This document shows, one piece after another, positions 45,584 through 55,404 of a DNA stretch of 64,000 nt (the first letter of the stretch is position 1; the number at the start of each line of letters is the position of its first letter). The notes beneath the pieces are model-generated. The model did no database searches. It was not told the origin of the DNA and saw nothing but the letters and a program-made list of their open reading frames with translations. Both the position numbers and the translations under genes were made by a program. The stretch is from an uncultured Robinsoniella sp. (lineage in GTDB: Bacteria; Bacillota; Clostridia; Lachnospirales; Lachnospiraceae): the NCBI GenBank assembly GCA_900539655.1, contig UQCR01000017.1, positions 15,129 through 79,128 on the forward strand, in the 5' to 3' direction.

Positions 45584-48500
45584 TTACTTTCTTATCACAA
45601 CTGTTTTACTCTGTCCCTTATTAGCCATTAGTTTCTGGTATGCTTTTAATTTAGAAGACGGAACCCGGATAACCGCTCTTTTATGAATGTTCTTAAATGT
45701 ATTCTTATTCACCTTTTTCAACACTTTGGATTTTACCGTTATCTTCTTCAATTGCTTTGCGCCTGAAAAAGCAGAACTATGGATTACTTTTACATTCTTG
45801 TCGATTATTACGGTAGTTAACCTCTTATTATTCTTAAATGCTTCTCTTCCAATCTCCGTTACTTTATAACTGTAATTTCCAATCTTAACAGAAGCTGGAA
45901 CCTTTGCTAATTTTAAGGTTCTTTTCACCGGCTTTAAGAATCTTACCGTACCCGATTTTACAGATGAATTAATGACTCTGTACTGGTAACTTCCTACTGT
46001 ATAGACCTTTCCTTTTCTTGCTGAAATGACGAATGTCTTTGTAATGCTGCCATTATATCCGCCTTTTCCGGTGAGAATGAGCTGGGCATTTCCCGGATAT
46101 ACATTGTTTTTATAGGTAAGGGTATAATCAGTTCCTTCTTTTAATACTTTGCTTCCATATTTCACCGTTACAGACGGTCTTATGGATTTACCTGTATGCG
46201 TCTGGCGTGATATGCTGCTGATTGACAGTTTTGCGATATCTATTGGCTGCTGCACATTGCTATCCGGTTTTTTCGTCAGTCCTTTAATTGCCCCCTCCAA
46301 TGCTCTTGCTGCTGCATCTACTTCTGCCTGGGTTGCATTTTCGGAAAGCCTTACTGCTGCTTCCAATGCATTTTTAAACAATCTTACACTCTCATCTGTG
46401 TATAACATCAATTCGGCTGCCGTAACTGCCCGGGCTTTCTGTATCAGTGCATTCAACTGGTCACGGAAGACCGGAGGTTTCTCTGTCAGACCTTTGATTG
46501 CTGCATCCAGAGTTTCTGCTGCTGCATCTACTTCTGTCTGGAACGCATCTTTTGAAAGCCTTACTGCTGCTTCCAGAGCATTTTTAAATGTTCTGGCACT
46601 ATCATCTGTATACTTTTTAAGATCCGTATCTGTAATGGCACAAGCCTGTTCAATCAGTTGATCCAGCTGTTCCCAGGATACCGGTTCTCTCTGTAAGGTT
46701 ACGTAGACGCTCTTTGTTATTTCACCGTCTGTTGTCATTGTTTTGCTCAAATCCAGATATCCCTCTGCGGTAACAGTATATGTATAGGTACCTGCCGGCA
46801 ATAAGTAACTTCCATCCGCTTCCGGCTCGTAACCTTCGATGGTAACTGACGCATCCTGAGGATCTGTTTCCAACACAACTCTTGTAACTTCAGAACTTGT
46901 CTTAAATCCCCTGACTTCAACGTTATCAATATACGCGGCATTTACACCTGCTTTTCCTGAGAAGGAGAAATACAGACCGCCTCCTCCGTTCAATCCGGCA
47001 ACATCACGTTCTGCCATCCAGTTTTCCGGCTCTTCCAAATCTTTATTCCAGATTTTGATAGCCATATGGCTGTTGGATGTCTGCATCTTCACGGTATACC
47101 AGGTATCCGGCTGAACCGGATAATCATCATTGCTGATTCCGGTAAGGTTGTTTGCATTGCCATTTACATTCTGCTGCAGGAGAATACCTCCCCATCCCGG
47201 CAGGATTGGGTATGCATACATACTGTCCGGACCCAGGTTCTGGAAGTAATTGCTTGGATAAAGGCCTTCCAGACCGCCAAGGGGATTCTGGTACATATAA
47301 TCAAAGGTCATTACTGTATTTTCCCAGTTAGCCTTGCGTATCAGCCTTACATCCTGCCCGATTCCATCTAATTTTAATAATTTCCCCGATTCCTGTTCTT
47401 CAATTTGGATTGCATCTCCGTTAATAGCGGTATACCCTTTTGTATCCATATCTGTGAGTTTACCTGGGGCATACTCCTCAAAATTATCTTCAAAGATAAG
47501 ATCTCCCGGCTGTAAATCTACCGTAAATCGAATAGTTCTGGTCTTTTCAGTATTTCCTGCCCGGTCCACTGCCCTGTAAGACAGTACATAGTCACCGTTT
47601 TTTACAAATAAAAGTGGTTCCGTATAAGATATAAACTCTCCGTCATCCAGCCTGTATTCAATATCTGCTAATCCGGACCCGTCATCTTCTGCTGATAGGT
47701 CTGCCTGCACCTGGCTGTTATAAACTACTTGATTTTCCGTATTCCGGTTTCCGGTCAGATAAGCCGTCGTTACCGGTGGGGTTTTGTCAGCTGATACGTC
47801 TTCTGTCACTCCGGACTGATATCCATATACACCCAGGTTATCAATGCTTGCCTTTTCTCCGTCCCTTAAGCTAGTCAGCTGCACCAAAAGCCCGCCTTTA
47901 TCCACTCCGGAGAACGTGGTTGTAGAATTCCATAATGAGGGTTCCGGCTTTCCTTTTTCCCATACCTTAACTTTCATTTCCTGTCCGACTATGGCAATTT
48001 TAGTGCTGTACCAGGTGCCTACATTATAACTGAACTTTCCGCCGCCGCCCGGTCCGTTCAGGCTGCCGTCCACATACTGCTGGTAACCCAGCCCATTGCT
48101 GTAATTTGGCGTAAGGAGAACGAGGTATTTATTGCCGTGATCCCGGAATCTCGGTGAGAGAAAAAATCCTCCGAAATCCTGTGGATTTACGTCATATCTA
48201 AGGTCCATGGTCAGCATGACATCCTGCCATTCCCCATTCTTTTCCAGACGGGCATCTGCCCCGCCAGACTTATTGATACGCAGAAACTGCGTTCCGTCCT
48301 CATTTTTCTCAACATATGCGCTGTCCACAATAGCTGTATAGCGGTTTGAAGCAGTTTCCTGATCCGCTAATTTGCCCGTTTCGTAATCCTCAAAGTCATC
48401 CTTAAACAACTCTTCTGTAAAATCGCCTACATTTATTTTCTTTGCATTACTCTGTACTCCATTTGCACTTTCTATATACACAGTGCCGCTTATAATACCA

Positions 48501-50674
48501 CCCGGCATACGCAGTAATATTTTTTTAGCCGTCCAGCTGATGATATTACCGGACTGGGCATCCAGATATACAGGGCCGTCGGCTCCGCTCAGAACCACTT
48601 TTCCTGTTTCCCTGCCAAAGTTTCCTTCCAGCATCACCTTGTCACCGGATGAAATAAATTCCGGGGCAGTCAGTTTATTTAACTCAATTGGAATAATAAT
48701 TTCTCCACTGTCTTCCTGAACTCCTGCATTTGCTGCAAGTTCTGCCGGATAACGGCTGTTATCAGGCGCTACTCCGTAAAAGTTATTGCCACCGTCTACA
48801 TAATGGTCTGCCTTGTAACCATAGGTATGCTCACGTACATTGTGATTTAAGTCTACCTGGACATTGTAGGTAATATTCTGATCCACGGTCATTCCGCCGC
48901 TTCCCTCATCCAGGTAAATGCCCCCTGGCCAGCCCACATTATCATGGATTAAATTTCCTTTTATACTGCTGCCCGGCATGTCTCCAAGTGTATAAATGCC
49001 TGCCCCATCGTGCAGCTTCATCATACACTGGGAAATATCATTGTTCTCAATTATATTATTTTTGGAAACAGCCGCATCGCCAAGTGGAAATACCGGATAC
49101 GCAGCCGGTGTCTCATTATCCGGCGTACCGTCTGGCTTATACCTTCCGCCCTGATCCCAGAATCCCCAGCCCCATCCTACGGAGATGCCGGAATAGGCTA
49201 CGTCACGGATTGTATTATTTGTAATCACTGTTCCGTCTGTATATCCAGCCACAACTGCAATACTGCCTTTGTATTCCGTGCCGATTCCATTAAAATAATT
49301 ATTTGTAATCGTATTGTCTTTTACGATCAGCCGTTCATCATGTGGTGTCTTATTCTTAATATGGTTTTCAATGGTATCTCCCGGCATCAGTGGATGTGCT
49401 TCTGTAATGCTGACACCCCCTACCAATACACCTCCTGCTGAGATATCTTTAAATACACTGTTCTGAACCGTATTTCCTACAGATCCATCCAGCATATTGA
49501 TTCCAGCCGAACCCAGATTCTGGAACGTACATCGGTCAAAGGTTATCCCCTCCGCCATCTTAGTGACAATAGCTGCTCCCGGTGCCAGAGAATAGGCATG
49601 CATATTAAATTCTTCTCTCGGATCATGGGCAAAATTCGCCTGCTGCTCCGGCCATCCCTTTTCACTGGGGTAAAGCCATGTATTATAGGAAAACCCAAAA
49701 CCTTCAAAGCTGATGCCGGAGACACTTTCTTCAAGACTTCCCTCCAGTGTAATCAGATTTTCCACACTTGGAATAATTGCCTCTGTACGGCTCATATCCT
49801 GCCCGTCTTTTGGCATATAATAGATTTTCTTCTCCTGGCTGTCAAAGTACCATTCTCCCGGTTCATCCAGCAGTTCATAGGCATTTTCCACATAATCAGG
49901 AGCTCTGTTAATCTGAACTCCTCCGGCAATCTGCCCGGTTTTAAAAGAATCCCATTCCAATTCAATAAAGCTGTTATTATCATCCAGTTTTGTAATTGAC
50001 TTTACAGGGGAAATTCTATGTGCCCAGCTGATATCCCATATAAATTCAATATTTTCAGGGTTTCTCCAGTTTAGAATATCCGTATTACCACAGCGAAAGC
50101 CCGTATAAGCGTCATGGTTGCCATTGTAGGTAGTAAACGTAGTTTTCTCTCCGCTTCGTACCATTTCGCCGCTTATTTTCCCTTTTGCCCGGACAGCCAA
50201 TTCTCCGTCCACATAAAACTGTCTGGTATTCTCAATGTCTGCATCCGCTGCCAAAAGCCCCGGACGGTTTGCATCATTTGCATCTTCCCATCCCGTCACT
50301 TGCAGTCCGGATGTAATTACCGCTTTTCCCGGATCTTTGGCTTTGTAAATTATTTTATAACCATTATTTGCTGAATCCTCCTGGTTAAAAGCAACCGTAC
50401 TGTCAAGCAGATATTCACCGTCATCAAAATGGACAACGATATCTCCTGTCATATTATTGTTTAATCCCTGAACCGCCAGTCTTGCCTCATCCATACCGGC
50501 ATAGGGTTTTGCCTCTGACCCATCTCCCGTTCCGGGTTGTGCATCGGCTGAAACATAAATATCAGCCATTACCTGGCTGCCGGCTTCTACTGCCTGCTGC
50601 GCCATTGCAACTCCCGGTACAGAACTTACCAACATTGCTAAAGATAACAAACCTGCTACTAACTTTTTCCTCAT
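45584..50674 (-). CDS. Giant secreted right-handed beta-helix enzyme (GH141-like), paralog 2, with LRR_5 tail
   Basis: 1696 residues, signal peptide about 1-26. The N-terminal beta-helix (about 35-675) is closely related to paralog 1 (shared VKDNTITNNYFNGIGTEYKG / VKDNVVTNCYFNRIGTEYKG). Then IPT/TIG, LamG-like, OmpL47-like, LamG-like (to about 1265), a PEGA-like module (about 1270-1335, VTIEGYEPEADG), two FIVAR-like repeats (about 1340-1470), an Ig-like module (about 1480-1555) and BspA-type LRR_5 repeats (about 1560-1696). The Thr-Glu-Pro-Gly, InlB and FN3 modules of paralog 1 are absent. AAGGAGG precedes the ATG. It lies 22 bp after the HAD gene, in the same operon. Its substrate is unknown. 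Confidence 0.8.
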   Translation of the reverse strand: MRKKLVAGLLSLAMLVSSVPGVAMAQQAVEAGSQVMADIYVSADAQPGTGDGSEAKPYAGMDEARLAVQGLNNNMTGDIVVHFDDGEYLLDSTVAFNQEDSANNGYKIIYKAKDPGKAVITSGLQVTGWEDANDANRPGLLAADADIENTRQFYVDGELAVRAKGKISGEMVRSGEKTTFTTYNGNHDAYTGFRCGNTDILNWRNPENIEFIWDISWAHRISPVKSITKLDDNNSFIELEWDSFKTGQIAGGVQINRAPDYVENAYELLDEPGEWYFDSQEKKIYYMPKDGQDMSRTEAIIPSVENLITLEGSLEESVSGISFEGFGFSYNTWLYPSEKGWPEQQANFAHDPREEFNMHAYSLAPGAAIVTKMAEGITFDRCTFQNLGSAGINMLDGSVGNTVQNSVFKDISAGGVLVGGVSITEAHPLMPGDTIENHIKNKTPHDERLIVKDNTITNNYFNGIGTEYKGSIAVVAGYTDGTVITNNTIRDVAYSGISVGWGWGFWDQGGRYKPDGTPDNETPAAYPVFPLGDAAVSKNNIIENNDISQCMMKLHDGAGIYTLGDMPGSSIKGNLIHDNVGWPGGIYLDEGSGGMTVDQNITYNVQVDLNHNVREHTYGYKADHYVDGGNNFYGVAPDNSRYPAELAANAGVQEDSGEIIIPIELNKLTAPEFISSGDKVMLEGNFGRETGKVVLSGADGPVYLDAQSGNIISWTAKKILLRMPGGIISGTVYIESANGVQSNAKKINVGDFTEELFKDDFEDYETGKLADQETASNRYTAIVDSAYVEKNEDGTQFLRINKSGGADARLEKNGEWQDVMLTMDLRYDVNPQDFGGFFLSPRFRDHGNKYLVLLTPNYSNGLGYQQYVDGSLNGPGGGGKFSYNVGTWYSTKIAIVGQEMKVKVWEKGKPEPSLWNSTTTFSGVDKGGLLVQLTSLRDGEKASIDNLGVYGYQSGVTEDVSADKTPPVTTAYLTGNRNTENQVVYNSQVQADLSAEDDGSGLADIEYRLDDGEFISYTEPLLFVKNGDYVLSYRAVDRAGNTEKTRTIRFTVDLQPGDLIFEDNFEEYAPGKLTDMDTKGYTAINGDAIQIEEQESGKLLKLDGIGQDVRLIRKANWENTVMTFDYMYQNPLGGLEGLYPSNYFQNLGPDSMYAYPILPGWGGILLQQNVNGNANNLTGISNDDYPVQPDTWYTVKMQTSNSHMAIKIWNKDLEEPENWMAERDVAGLNGGGGLYFSFSGKAGVNAAYIDNVEVRGFKTSSEVTRVVLETDPQDASVTIEGYEPEADGSYLLPAGTYTYTVTAEGYLDLSKTMTTDGEITKSVYVTLQREPVSWEQLDQLIEQACAITDTDLKKYTDDSARTFKNALEAAVRLSKDAFQTEVDAAAETLDAAIKGLTEKPPVFRDQLNALIQKARAVTAAELMLYTDESVRLFKNALEAAVRLSENATQAEVDAAARALEGAIKGLTKKPDSNVQQPIDIAKLSISSISRQTHTGKSIRPSVTVKYGSKVLKEGTDYTLTYKNNVYPGNAQLILTGKGGYNGSITKTFVISARKGKVYTVGSYQYRVINSSVKSGTVRFLKPVKRTLKLAKVPASVKIGNYSYKVTEIGREAFKNNKRLTTVIIDKNVKVIHSSAFSGAKQLKKITVKSKVLKKVNKNTFKNIHKRAVIRVPSSKLKAYQKLMANKGQSKTVVIRK

Positions 50675-50696
50675 AGACTTTTCCTCCTTTTTCTAA

Positions 50697-51683
50697 CTAT
50701 TTCCCTGTAATCAAGGGCAGTGCATCACACAAATTATCGTATTCTTTCAGACACAGCCCGCTGACACCCGCCTTTTCTATATTTCCACCTCCAATTCCAA
50801 TAACTGAAAATCCCGCCAAACGCAGAGATAATACCCCTGCTGAAGAATCCTCCATTCCAATCACCCTCATTTTATCTTCTGTTGAAATGCCAAGACCCAC
50901 TCTTGCGGTCTCTGCATACAGCCATGGATGCGGCTTCATGGCAAGTTCACTGAGTGTGCCCGCCTGCCCCTTTCCAAAAGCAGTCCCAGCAGTGATAATA
51001 TCATCATAAAATGCAAATGGATCTCCCATCCCCATCACATCAAAGGCAGATACAATTTCCGGTATTGCCTTATTGTATAGACCGGAAGTGACCAGTCCAA
51101 TCTTAATTTGCCTCTCCTTTAGTTCCAGAAGAAAATCCTTCAGACCGGGAGTAGGGACAAAAGCTCCTTTTTTCCCCTGGCCTTTCATAATTTTCTCCAT
51201 CTCAGCCTCTACGATCTCATAGTAAAAGGTTCTTGCCACCTCCACTTTTTGATCGGGACAATACTTTGTAATGCAATACTGTAAATGTTCGGATACTGAA
51301 TGTCCGGATACAAAAGGTTCGTCCTCATCTGCCAGAGAAAAACCCGTATCACCCATCAGCCTCTGCATAGTCTTCTCAATAATCCACATCCAGAACTGCT
51401 CGCTTCGCACACTGGTTCCGTCCAGATCCATCAGCAGAGCTTTCGCCGGTCCTTCATATACCGGCTCTGTCATGGGGTATATAGCCGGATAACCCATTAA
51501 AGACTTCACATAGCACAATGTCTTATCCTGATATACAGCAAATTCTGTCTTGCCGTCTTTCGTCCCCAGAATCTCCTTTACTCCGTCTTTACCAGCTATA
51601 AATGGTCCTCCTTCGCTTGCCTCAAGCTGTTTAAAATCATCTATATTTTTAATCGTTCCTATTCCGGAAATCCATTTTTCCAT
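50697..51683 (-). CDS. HAD-superfamily hydrolase with extra N-terminal domain
   Basis: About 328 residues. The HAD core begins near residue 85: nucleophile/acid in LLMDLDGTSV, Thr/Ser motif LVTSGLYNKA, Lys region KPHPWLY and acidic motif GMEDSSAGVLS. The cap insert resembles beta-phosphoglucomutase-like enzymes. The first 80 residues (EKWISGIGTIKNIDD onward) are not part of a standard HAD and were not recognised. The ATG at 51683 follows AAAGGA; a GTG at 51722 is less likely. Between GH38 and the beta-helix gene, it may dephosphorylate or isomerise a sugar phosphate. Confidence 0.8.
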   Translation of the reverse strand: MEKWISGIGTIKNIDDFKQLEASEGGPFIAGKDGVKEILGTKDGKTEFAVYQDKTLCYVKSLMGYPAIYPMTEPVYEGPAKALLMDLDGTSVRSEQFWMWIIEKTMQRLMGDTGFSLADEDEPFVSGHSVSEHLQYCITKYCPDQKVEVARTFYYEIVEAEMEKIMKGQGKKGAFVPTPGLKDFLLELKERQIKIGLVTSGLYNKAIPEIVSAFDVMGMGDPFAFYDDIITAGTAFGKGQAGTLSELAMKPHPWLYAETARVGLGISTEDKMRVIGMEDSSAGVLSLRLAGFSVIGIGGGNIEKAGVSGLCLKEYDNLCDALPLITGK

Positions 51684-51744
51684 TTCTATGGCATCCTTTC
51701 TGTTTCTTATATTTTTTAACACTAGTTAGTACTCTAGCCCATTC

Positions 51745-54546
51745 TTACACAAGGATTTCTAATGTTGCAATTTTATCCGGTTCCAATACCAGTTTTATAC
51801 CGTTTTCATCAGAAGAAATGGCTTTGATTCTTTCTTCCTTCATATTGACCAGATAAGCTTCCTTAACAGGACGGTCAAATATTACGGCTGCCTCTTTTGC
51901 TTCTGTACACGGATTGTAGATTCGAAGGATTGTGCTGTCCCTGTCTTCTCCCATCTTGATACAGGAAGCCTGTGCTCCTCTGACTTCATAAAAACTCTTT
52001 TCAACCGGTAAGACCCCGGTTTTTTCAAAATCTGTACTAAACTGCACCGGCAGAACGGGTACACCCTGACGCCTGGCTTCTTCATGCATTCCTGCTTCTT
52101 CCCAGGTTCCACTGTGAACCATTAACCCATAGCGGTATTCCATTTCTTCCTGAAGCTGTCCGCCCTCCTGTGACGGATAATAAGACCCGCTGCGGAACTC
52201 GGTGCAGATCATATTTCTTACAGCCCGAAACAGCGTACAGGACAGATACCCTGGGCGTGAAGCATCATATTCCAGAAACTCCTGTGATACTACTCCAAAT
52301 CCCTGCTTTCCGTCACTGATGTGCGCAAATCCCTGCATGGGCAGCTTATCCATCTCCGTATAGCGAAGTCCGTTCTCTTCCGTGTCTGCAGCTGCATTCC
52401 TGTAGTCTACACAGAAATGCCCTCCGGCAGATGCACCTTTTGCCAGGACGTTTGCTTTAAAGTTAACGGAAAGCCTGTGGTCTTTTGCCGTATTTTTTAC
52501 CCGCAGTACCACATCCAGCTTTTTCGCACCTTTTTTCAATATGTACCGTATTGAGACCAAAAGGTCTTCCATTTCACTGCTTCTTTTGCTCTCTCCCTGT
52601 ATTCCTGCTTCCGGGCGAATACTAAATGCCGGAACAGAGAACTTATAAGAAACGCAGATGCTGGTCTGCAGCGGTGTATTTTCTTCCATACAGATATCTG
52701 CTGAAACTCCAAGGCTTGAGAATATCCGGTCATGATAAGGCGGATAATGAATCCAGTAATCCCCGATATCACCGCCGCTCTCCAGGTAATTAAGTTCTCC
52801 TGTCTCAAATCCAGTTTTTTTATCCAGCAGCTTTACCGTACCGTTTGGCTGGACGCTGGCTTTCAGATATTCATTTTCCATGACACAGGCACTGACGCCC
52901 AGCTCTCTGCCGTCGCTCATGCGCGTTGCAGGCCAGAATTTCTGCTTCCTGGCGAACTTCTGCTTTGGAACCAGCTTTACGGTTTTATAGCCTCCAGCCG
53001 GTATTTCTCCGGTTTCCAAAATGATTTCATGGCGGTCCGCATAGAAAGGTTCCGGTCTGGTATGGCGGCTGACTGCTGGTGTTACGGTTTCTTTTCTGGA
53101 TATGTGTGCACTTTCCAGTTTTTCTCCATTCATACCCAATACATCAAAATCCCAGATATTCTGTTCTTCCGGAGTATCGATGACCAGTTCCACCACTTCA
53201 TTTCTTTTCGCCGGGAGAGGATTTACAAGAAGGAGAAGAATATCCTCTTTTTCAAAGTCTTCACCGGATATATTGGCTGCAATATGGCGGATAACCTGAT
53301 CATTCACGCATTCGGATAACTCTGTACACTGATCCAAACGGTACATTACATCCCTGACCGTTTTTTCCTGCACCACACCATTGATACTGTCATGGGACTG
53401 GGAACCCAGCAAATAATCTCTGGCTCTGTTCAGATAATTACGGTGATAGTGCATTCCCATCATTGTTCCTGTTACAGACAAGGGTTCTGCCATATCCATC
53501 AGGAGGCTTTCTGCTCTTTTATTTTTTCTTTTCACAGGATATCGCGTCATCAGTGCATTGGCGGAAACAGATGGTGCAGGACCGTCTCTCAATTCCCCTT
53601 TTATGACTCTCAGATCCCCGACGTTTAACTTTTCCTTTAAAAGTGCCGCATAATCTTCCATACTTGTATGTGCAAGGGTGATACCCTCCTCTTTTAACGC
53701 TATATTGATCTTCTCTATCAGTTCTGGCAGCTTTGTCTGGGCACAGGTAGAATCTGATCCATCCATTAAGATCCGGTCATTATTCAGCCTGCTGGATTTC
53801 ATGGCATTCCATGAGTATAATGCCAGCTCTTTTAAATTCTCTTCATGAACCGCTTCCCTGTGGCTGAGCATAAAGAAATCCTGTTCACTTCCTGTTTTAT
53901 CTGCTTTATGATATAGCTTTGTATTTCCATAGTCATAGCGGAATTCATCTGATTTATATGCCCTCCCGCTCATTGCTTCCATATAGGTATTCATATAGAA
54001 ATTGGCACGGGCATCCTCACCAAGTCTGGTTGCAAGTACCTTCGTGCCGTCTTTTCCTTCCCAGATAAATTCGCTCTCCGGTGCTTTTCTTTCGTTTACT
54101 CTCTTTGCTACAATAACTAAATCTATTCCAAACCCTTTATATATCTGAGGAAACTGGCTGGGCTGCCCCCATCCAAAAGACTCATATCCCACGTTCAGTT
54201 TATGGCCATACTCTGCACAGACCTGGTCTCCTTTGAGAAGATTTCTCACAAGGCTTTCCCCGCTGACCGGATAGAGATCCGGAAGGGTATACCAAGGTCC
54301 GATTAACAGCCGTTTATCCCGAATGTGTTTCTCCAAACGCCCTTTATTCTCCGGGCGTAACATGAGGTAATCTTCTAAAAATACGCTCTGCCCGTCAAAT
54401 AAAAAGCTAACATAATCCTGTCTTGTATCCAGCATGTCCAGCAGTTCATCCATCATTTCCGCCAGATAAATTCTGCTTTCCCAGATTGGGTACCTCCATT
54501 CCCGGTCCCAGTGAGTATGAGTGACTACATAACCTTTTTTCTCCAT
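51745..54546 (-). CDS. GH38-like alpha-mannosidase (altered nucleophile motif)
   Basis: About 933 residues, no signal peptide, hence cytoplasmic. Zinc motif THTHWDREWRYP at the N-terminus, FLFDGQSVFLEDY, SQSHDSINGVVQEK in the centre, and GH38 C-terminal beta-domains. In MngB-type enzymes the nucleophile lies in GYLPDSFGMSGQLP; here the aligned segment is GYESFGWGQPSQFPQ (about residue 125), giving Glu for Asp with a short gap. Start ATG at 54546 after AAGGAG; an earlier in-frame TTG at 54552 is possible. Downstream of the two permease genes, so it probably acts on imported oligomannosides. Reduced or altered activity is possible. Confidence 0.87.
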   Translation of the reverse strand: MEKKGYVVTHTHWDREWRYPIWESRIYLAEMMDELLDMLDTRQDYVSFLFDGQSVFLEDYLMLRPENKGRLEKHIRDKRLLIGPWYTLPDLYPVSGESLVRNLLKGDQVCAEYGHKLNVGYESFGWGQPSQFPQIYKGFGIDLVIVAKRVNERKAPESEFIWEGKDGTKVLATRLGEDARANFYMNTYMEAMSGRAYKSDEFRYDYGNTKLYHKADKTGSEQDFFMLSHREAVHEENLKELALYSWNAMKSSRLNNDRILMDGSDSTCAQTKLPELIEKINIALKEEGITLAHTSMEDYAALLKEKLNVGDLRVIKGELRDGPAPSVSANALMTRYPVKRKNKRAESLLMDMAEPLSVTGTMMGMHYHRNYLNRARDYLLGSQSHDSINGVVQEKTVRDVMYRLDQCTELSECVNDQVIRHIAANISGEDFEKEDILLLLVNPLPAKRNEVVELVIDTPEEQNIWDFDVLGMNGEKLESAHISRKETVTPAVSRHTRPEPFYADRHEIILETGEIPAGGYKTVKLVPKQKFARKQKFWPATRMSDGRELGVSACVMENEYLKASVQPNGTVKLLDKKTGFETGELNYLESGGDIGDYWIHYPPYHDRIFSSLGVSADICMEENTPLQTSICVSYKFSVPAFSIRPEAGIQGESKRSSEMEDLLVSIRYILKKGAKKLDVVLRVKNTAKDHRLSVNFKANVLAKGASAGGHFCVDYRNAAADTEENGLRYTEMDKLPMQGFAHISDGKQGFGVVSQEFLEYDASRPGYLSCTLFRAVRNMICTEFRSGSYYPSQEGGQLQEEMEYRYGLMVHSGTWEEAGMHEEARRQGVPVLPVQFSTDFEKTGVLPVEKSFYEVRGAQASCIKMGEDRDSTILRIYNPCTEAKEAAVIFDRPVKEAYLVNMKEERIKAISSDENGIKLVLEPDKIATLEILV

Positions 54547-54567
54547 ATACAAAAAACTCCTTTTTAT

Positions 54568-55404
54568 TTATCCTTTCAGCGCTCCCATAGTCAGGCCGCT
54601 GACAAAATTTTTCTGTGCACACAGGTATGCAATAATAACCGGCATTGCCGCAAAAAATACATAAGCGAATACAATTCCCCAATTTGCAGAATGGGGTCCA
54701 ATTGCAGTATAGATACCGACTGTAATCGTCCTTACCTGTCCCAGCAGCAACGGAGTCTGAAAATCATTCCAGATTCCAAGCCCTACAAAGATTGCAATAG
54801 TTGCGGTACAGGGCCTCAGCAGCGGAAACAAAATGGACCAGAATATACGAAATCTGCTTGCTCCGTCAATGGATGCCGCTTCTTCCAGCTCCAGTGGAAG
54901 TGAATGTACATAATTGGTATACATAAAGGATGCAAATGAAATATTTCCGGATACAAATACCAGGATTAAAATAGGTACTCCAAAGGGAATTTCCAGATTC
55001 CGAAGCAAGATGCACAGGGGAAGATATACGATTACATAAGGAACCATAATTCCAATGAGGAAGTACACCCGCAGCATACGGGAGAGCCTGGACTTAACCC
55101 TTGCAAGGTAATATGCAGCCAGGGAAGATACAATTACGGTAATCACCGTGCCTGCTACCATAAGAACAATAGAATTCGTATACATTTCCACTAAATTCGT
55201 ATTGGGGCTTTTTAATACGCTGATAATATTCTCCATAGTAGGTGGAATTGGAAGCGTCAGCGGCTGATCCAAAATAATGCCGGAATCTTTAAAGGTATTG
55301 GCGATTGCTATGTAAATAGGCAGAATCACTACGATTGCCAGAAGAACCAGAAAAGCGGTCTGGAAAATATTTACCGCCCTGGTTTTTGTTTTCATGGAAT
55401 GCAT
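54568..55404 (-). CDS. Sugar ABC transporter permease, MalG-type (mannose block)
   Basis: 278 residues, six hydrophobic segments, EAA loop EAASIDGASRFRIFWSILFP. AGGAGGTGG is 8 bp before the ATG, which shares one base with the upstream stop codon (TAATG). No ATPase gene is present in the block; a shared ATPase is expected. Confidence 0.92.
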   Translation of the reverse strand: MHSMKTKTRAVNIFQTAFLVLLAIVVILPIYIAIANTFKDSGIILDQPLTLPIPPTMENIISVLKSPNTNLVEMYTNSIVLMVAGTVITVIVSSLAAYYLARVKSRLSRMLRVYFLIGIMVPYVIVYLPLCILLRNLEIPFGVPILILVFVSGNISFASFMYTNYVHSLPLELEEAASIDGASRFRIFWSILFPLLRPCTATIAIFVGLGIWNDFQTPLLLGQVRTITVGIYTAIGPHSANWGIVFAYVFFAAMPVIIAYLCAQKNFVSGLTMGALKG

